Below, piece by piece: positions 61,071-64,000 of a stretch of DNA of 64,000 bases; position 1 is the first letter of the stretch; each line of letters begins with the position of its first letter. The stretch covers positions 62,001-126,000 of the forward strand of contig JAXMBH010000010.1 in the NCBI GenBank assembly GCA_046349975.1, in the 5' to 3' direction. A program made the position numbers and the translations under genes. The notes beneath the pieces were generated by a model, which saw only the letters and a program-made list of their open reading frames with translations, had not been told where the DNA came from and made no database searches. This DNA comes from JABDGM01 sp046349975 (GTDB lineage Bacteria > Planctomycetota > Planctomycetia > Pirellulales > Lacipirellulaceae).

Positions 61071-61540
61071 AACCGCCAAGACGCTAAGGACGCCAAGACG
61101 ACTTACGGTCGTGTTAAGGATTCGCTTGATGCCGTTTTGAGCAGGACTACGTGAAAGTTAATGATCAAACCGAGTTCGAGATTGCTCATTTTCAGATAAT
61201 GAATGACTTTGGCAGGATAGATAGGGTGAATTGCCTCGACGGCTTTGAGTTCAACGACAAGCAAATTGTCGACCAGGAAATCAAGCGAATCACCGACATT
61301 TCTTCCTTTAAACATCAACGCGAACGGCGTGCTATACAATTCCGCGAAGGTCAATTCAATTGCTAGAGCCTCTTCGTAAACAGATTCAAGAAATCCTGCC
61401 CGAGAATTCGATGAACTTCGATCGCCGCACCAATAACTTGATGTCAACTCATCAACTCGTCGACTTGGTTCTGTTGCCTTAACTCGACGACTCGTCACCC
61501 AGATCTTGTCTCCTTTGGCGTCCTTCGCGTCTTGGCGGTT
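61071..61540. repeat. Inverted-repeat cassette D carrying a GxxExxY gene
   Basis: Arms 61071-61098 and 61513-61540 match at 25 of 28 positions in opposite orientation, built on GCCAAGACGC. The right arm overlaps the stop of the apgM-like gene by one base. The core holds a GxxExxY gene broken by frameshifts. Confidence 0.85.
61103..61446 (-). pseudogene. GxxExxY family protein (PDDEXK_3-like), frameshifted
   Basis: The intact part reads GFLESVYEEALAIELTFAEL…DFLVDNLLVVELKAVEAIHPIYPAKVIHYLKMSNLELGLIINF…, the family's signature with G-x-x-E-x-x-Y. The N-terminal part HQVIGAAIEVHRILG is in another frame at about 61395-61439, so at least one base is missing near 61395. It may be a decayed gene or a consensus error. 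Confidence 0.8.
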
Positions 61541-62753
61541 CATCTTTTCCCAATAAACCACGGCATTACGTTCCAACCTTCGTCGAAGGTGAGCTTGAGT
61601 GGGCGGCGTTGGTGTCGCCGTAGGTGGTGAATTCATCAGGTGTGATTCCGGTGCCGGCCATCGCCACGGGCACGTTGCCGTGGGTGTGCACTTTCGTGCA
61701 GGAACGTGGGGTGGTCGGGCGAGATCATGATTCGCCAGTCGCCGTGCGATTGGAGGGCGTCGACGAGCGGGCCGACGACGTGGCGGTCGATTTCTTCAAT
61801 CGCCTTCACCTTTTCATCGCAGCGGCCTTCGTGCGAGGCTTCATCGGACGCTTCAACATGCACACAGACGATGTCGTATTTGTTGAGAGCCTCGACGCCC
61901 GCGGCCCTTTGCAGCGTAGTCTGTATCGAGATAGCCGGTAGCCCCGGCACTTCGATGCGGTCCCAGCCGACGAGCCGCGGCGATGCCGCGAAGCAGGTCG
62001 ACGGCGGTGATCATCGCGCCGCGCGGGCCGTATTCTTCGGTGAAGGCCCGCAGCCGCGGAGCCTGGCCAAGGCCCCACAGCCACACGTTCGTTGCCACGC
62101 CCTTGCCGGCAGCCTTGCGGGCGGCGTTGACGGGGTGGTCGGCGAATACTTCAATGCTCGCTTCCATGAGGCTGCAGAGCACGTCGCTCCCGGGGCCGCG
62201 GGGGTGTTCTTCGAGTACCGATTGATCGGTGATGTCGTGCGGAGCACGGGTGCGGGTTTCGTTGCTGAACGGGGCGGGCAGCTTCGCCGCGCTACAGCAG
62301 CAGGTTACGATAGCTCACGCCCGGCACGAACTCGATCGCGCCGCGATATTTGGGATCACTGCCGATCATTTCCTGGGCCGTCTTTAGCAGCTCCGTCGCA
62401 TCTTCGGTGGTGATGTGGTCGGCCGTGAAGTCGCGCATCACCTGGTCGATGATCGTCACCAAATTACAACGCACCGCCCAGTCATTCGGGCCGAGTTGGA
62501 TGCCTTGGGCGGCCGCTTCCATCGGTGCGCGGCCGGTGAAGTTTTCGAATGGGTTGTAGCCCAACAGGCTCAGGTTGCCGATTTCGGAGCCGGCCGGCAG
62601 CTGCTTCGGCGTGTGGCAGGCCCGCGCGACGACGCCCAGCGCGGCAACACGATCCATGTTCGGCGTGCGGGCCGCTTCGAGCGGAGTCTTGCCGCCAAGC
62701 GACGCTTGCGGCTCATCGGCGGCGCCATCGGGGATAACGATTGCGTACTTCAT
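61540..62753 (-). pseudogene. ApgM-like phosphoglycerate mutase / possible homoserine kinase, frameshifted
   Basis: The first ~153 codons (62753-62292) are intact: MKYAIVIPDGAADEPQASLGGKTPLEAARTPNMDRVA, with the alkaline-phosphatase-superfamily metal Asp and SEIGNLSLLGYNP (nucleophile Ser). The rest is spread over three frames but conserved: …SLMEASIEVFADHPVNAARK…, …VCVHVEASDEASHEGRCDEKVKAIEEID…, …HTHGNVPVAMAGTGITPDEF…, and ends KLTFDEGWNVMPWFIGKR. It lies between hom and lysC. In that context it may replace ThrB as homoserine kinase, as proposed for similar genes elsewhere; this is inference. Confidence 0.8.
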
Positions 62754-62757
62754 TGAT

Positions 62758-63222
62758 TTTCACCACGACGACACGACGAGCACGACGTGTCTAAAGGACG
62801 ATGCGCTTGATCCCGTTTTTTAACAGTGGAACGTTAAAGTTGATCAAAAACCCGAGGCGCATGCCAGTCAATTTCAAATAAGTGAGTAATTGCGCGTCGT
62901 GAACCGGCAGGATAGTTTCCACAGCTTTGATTTCGGCAATCACGATGTCTTGCAGCACGATATCAAGTCGAAGGCCGGCGTCGATCTGAATTTCGTCGTA
63001 GTTAATGGGCAGCCAGACTTGCCGTTGAAATGGTAAGCCTAGTTTTGTCAATTCATGGCAGACACAAACTTCGTAGACTGACTCCAAAAGTCCGGGGCCA
63101 AGCCGCCGATGAACTTCGAATGCTGCATCCAAGAGTCTCGTGCCGATGGTCTCAGCAGCAGCAGGAATCGGCTCGATCATTGTTGAGTCATTCGTTGTGT
63201 TCGTCGTGTCGTCGTGGTGAAA
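62758..63222. repeat. Inverted-repeat cassette E carrying an intact GxxExxY gene
   Basis: Arms 62758-62786 and 63194-63222 match at 27 of 29 positions in opposite orientation, built on CACGACGA. The right arm ends 5 nt from the hom stop; the left arm begins 4 nt upstream of the apgM-like ATG. Confidence 0.88.
62791..63180 (-). CDS. GxxExxY family protein (PDDEXK_3-like)
   Basis: The 129 residues start MIEPIPAAAETIGTRLLDAAFEVHRRLGPGLLESVYEVCVCHELTK… The G-x-x-E-x-x-Y signature is GLLESVY. The middle carries DAGLRLDIVLQDIVIAEIKAVE, the acidic/E-x-K pattern of a PDDEXK-like nuclease fold, and the end is …LLTYLKLTGMRLGFLINFNVPLLKNG. Role unknown. It is the only gene inside cassette E and sits in the middle of the hom-apgM-lysC run. 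Confidence 0.88.
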   Translation of the reverse strand: MIEPIPAAAETIGTRLLDAAFEVHRRLGPGLLESVYEVCVCHELTKLGLPFQRQVWLPINYDEIQIDAGLRLDIVLQDIVIAEIKAVETILPVHDAQLLTYLKLTGMRLGFLINFNVPLLKNGIKRIVL

Positions 63223-63227
63223 CTCAC

Positions 63228-64000
63228 TCAATCGCGAACCCACATGCGAACCGTCTTCCCGCGCACGCAGGTGAGTTTGTTGATTTCGCCGCACGCCTTT
63301 CGGGTGGCGCCTTCGGTCGTGACGTGCGTCATAATCACGAGCGGCACGGTGCCGTCGTCGTTGGCCATTTCTTGCTGCAGCACGCTGGAGATCGAAATGT
63401 GGTGCTGGCCGAGGACGCTCGCGACTTGAGCGAGCACCCCGGGATGATCTTCGGCGTTCACGCGCAGGTAGAACCGGCCATCGGCCTTCGCATGTTCGCG
63501 TGGCGTGACCATGGCCTTGCGGTTGGACCACAACTCAAGTGTGCGGAACGTGATGCCGGCGCGGCCGACCGCGGTGTCGATGATGTCGGCGACGACGGCT
63601 GAAGCGGTGGGCATCTGGCCTGCCCCGCGCCCGTAGTACATGAGTTCGCCCACACAATCGCCGACGACGCGAATTGCGTTGAACGGCCCGCTCACGTCGG
63701 AGAGTGGTTTGCCGCGTTTCACGAGCGTCGGCGACACGTGCATTTCGAGCGTGTCGCCGTCGAGTTCCGCAACGGCGAGCAGCTTGATTCGGTAGCCGAT
63801 CTCCTGGGCGAACCGCACGTCGCTCTTATCGAGCCGGTCGATGCCCATGCGGGGAATGTCTTTCCAGTCCACGCGGGCGCCAAATGCCAAGTGAGCGAGG
63901 ATCGCGAGCTTCTGGGCGGCGTCACTGCCGTCGACGTCGAGCGTCGGGTCGGCCTCGGCATACCCGAGCCGCTGCGCTTCTTTGAGGGCGTCGGCGTAGG
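63228..64000 (-). CDS. hom: Homoserine dehydrogenase (C-terminal part, cut by window edge)
   Basis: The frame is open from 63228 to the right edge. It carries the catalytic-domain segments YADALKEAQRLGYAEADPTLDVDG, AAQKLAILAHLAFG, and a C-terminal ACT domain …RFYLRVNAEDHPGVLAQVASVLGQHHISISSV…. The NAD-binding N-terminus lies outside. It reduces aspartate semialdehyde to homoserine and is feedback-controlled through the ACT domain. First gene of the hom, apgM-like, lysC run. Confidence 0.92.
   Translation of the reverse strand, partial: YADALKEAQRLGYAEADPTLDVDGSDAAQKLAILAHLAFGARVDWKDIPRMGIDRLDKSDVRFAQEIGYRIKLLAVAELDGDTLEMHVSPTLVKRGKPLSDVSGPFNAIRVVGDCVGELMYYGRGAGQMPTASAVVADIIDTAVGRAGITFRTLELWSNRKAMVTPREHAKADGRFYLRVNAEDHPGVLAQVASVLGQHHISISSVLQQEMANDDGTVPLVIMTHVTTEGATRKACGEINKLTCVRGKTVRMWVRD

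Overview
The window is about 64 kb of GC-rich chromosome from a planctomycete, most likely of the Pirellulales type. The lineage call rests on families largely restricted to Planctomycetota: paired cytochrome-c/DUF1549/DUF1553 and DUF1501 proteins, a DUF1588/DUF1592-type and DUF1552 pair, DUF1598 and DUF1559 proteins, a PEP-CTERM protein beside an ECF sigma factor and a Ser/Thr kinase, a Cys-rich repeat protein, and a tetrahydromethanopterin enzyme (mch). These are inferences from the reading; no database search was run.

Layout. 1-2.9 kb: end of an unknown gene, then doxX, pirin and marR, with matching 16-bp operator-like sites in front of pirin and marR. 3.15-14.2 kb: an integrated element bounded by 44-bp direct repeats, the right copy being the 3' half of tRNA-Ala(CGC). 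Its minus-strand genes are a tyrosine integrase, a DUF1580-like regulator, a TOPRIM/Spo11-like protein, a prim-pol, tiny coupled ORFs, HNH nuclease, small terminase, HK97 capsid, ClpP-like head protease and a tape-measure-like protein. No portal, large terminase or tail tube gene is visible, so it is a phage satellite or a reduced prophage. 14.7-20 kb: nrdR, truB and an ftsK with an unusual acidic tail. 20-43 kb: secreted planctomycete proteins, the kinase/sigma cluster, two PIN toxin modules, a ROK kinase and a PHP-domain hydrolase. 41.8-50 kb: serS, M20 peptidase, clpS, mtaB, gap, mch and a DUF1559 pseudopilin. 50.8-64 kb: a TMTC-like protein, cimA, a third PIN module, valS, a DUF151 nuclease-like gene, and a lysC / apgM-like / hom threonine-pathway run cut by the right edge.

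Most notable observation. Six short cassettes bounded by 23-32 bp inverted repeats with internal ~8-10 nt periodicity lie between host genes (30.3, 43.1, 45.2, 59.2, 61.1 and 62.8 kb). Three carry a small gene: a four-helix-bundle (23S IVS-type) protein or a GxxExxY (PDDEXK_3-type) protein. Three carry none. In five of six an arm lies within about 5 nt of, or overlaps, a neighbouring stop codon. Arm sequences differ between loci while the architecture is constant, which suggests an undescribed class of non-autonomous mobile or terminator-like element.

Quality caution. Between about 56 and 62.7 kb, valS, lysC, an apgM-like gene and one GxxExxY gene are each broken by several single-base frameshifts while the protein sequence on either side stays well conserved. 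This looks more like consensus indel errors than gene decay. One similar shift affects the prim-pol of the element.
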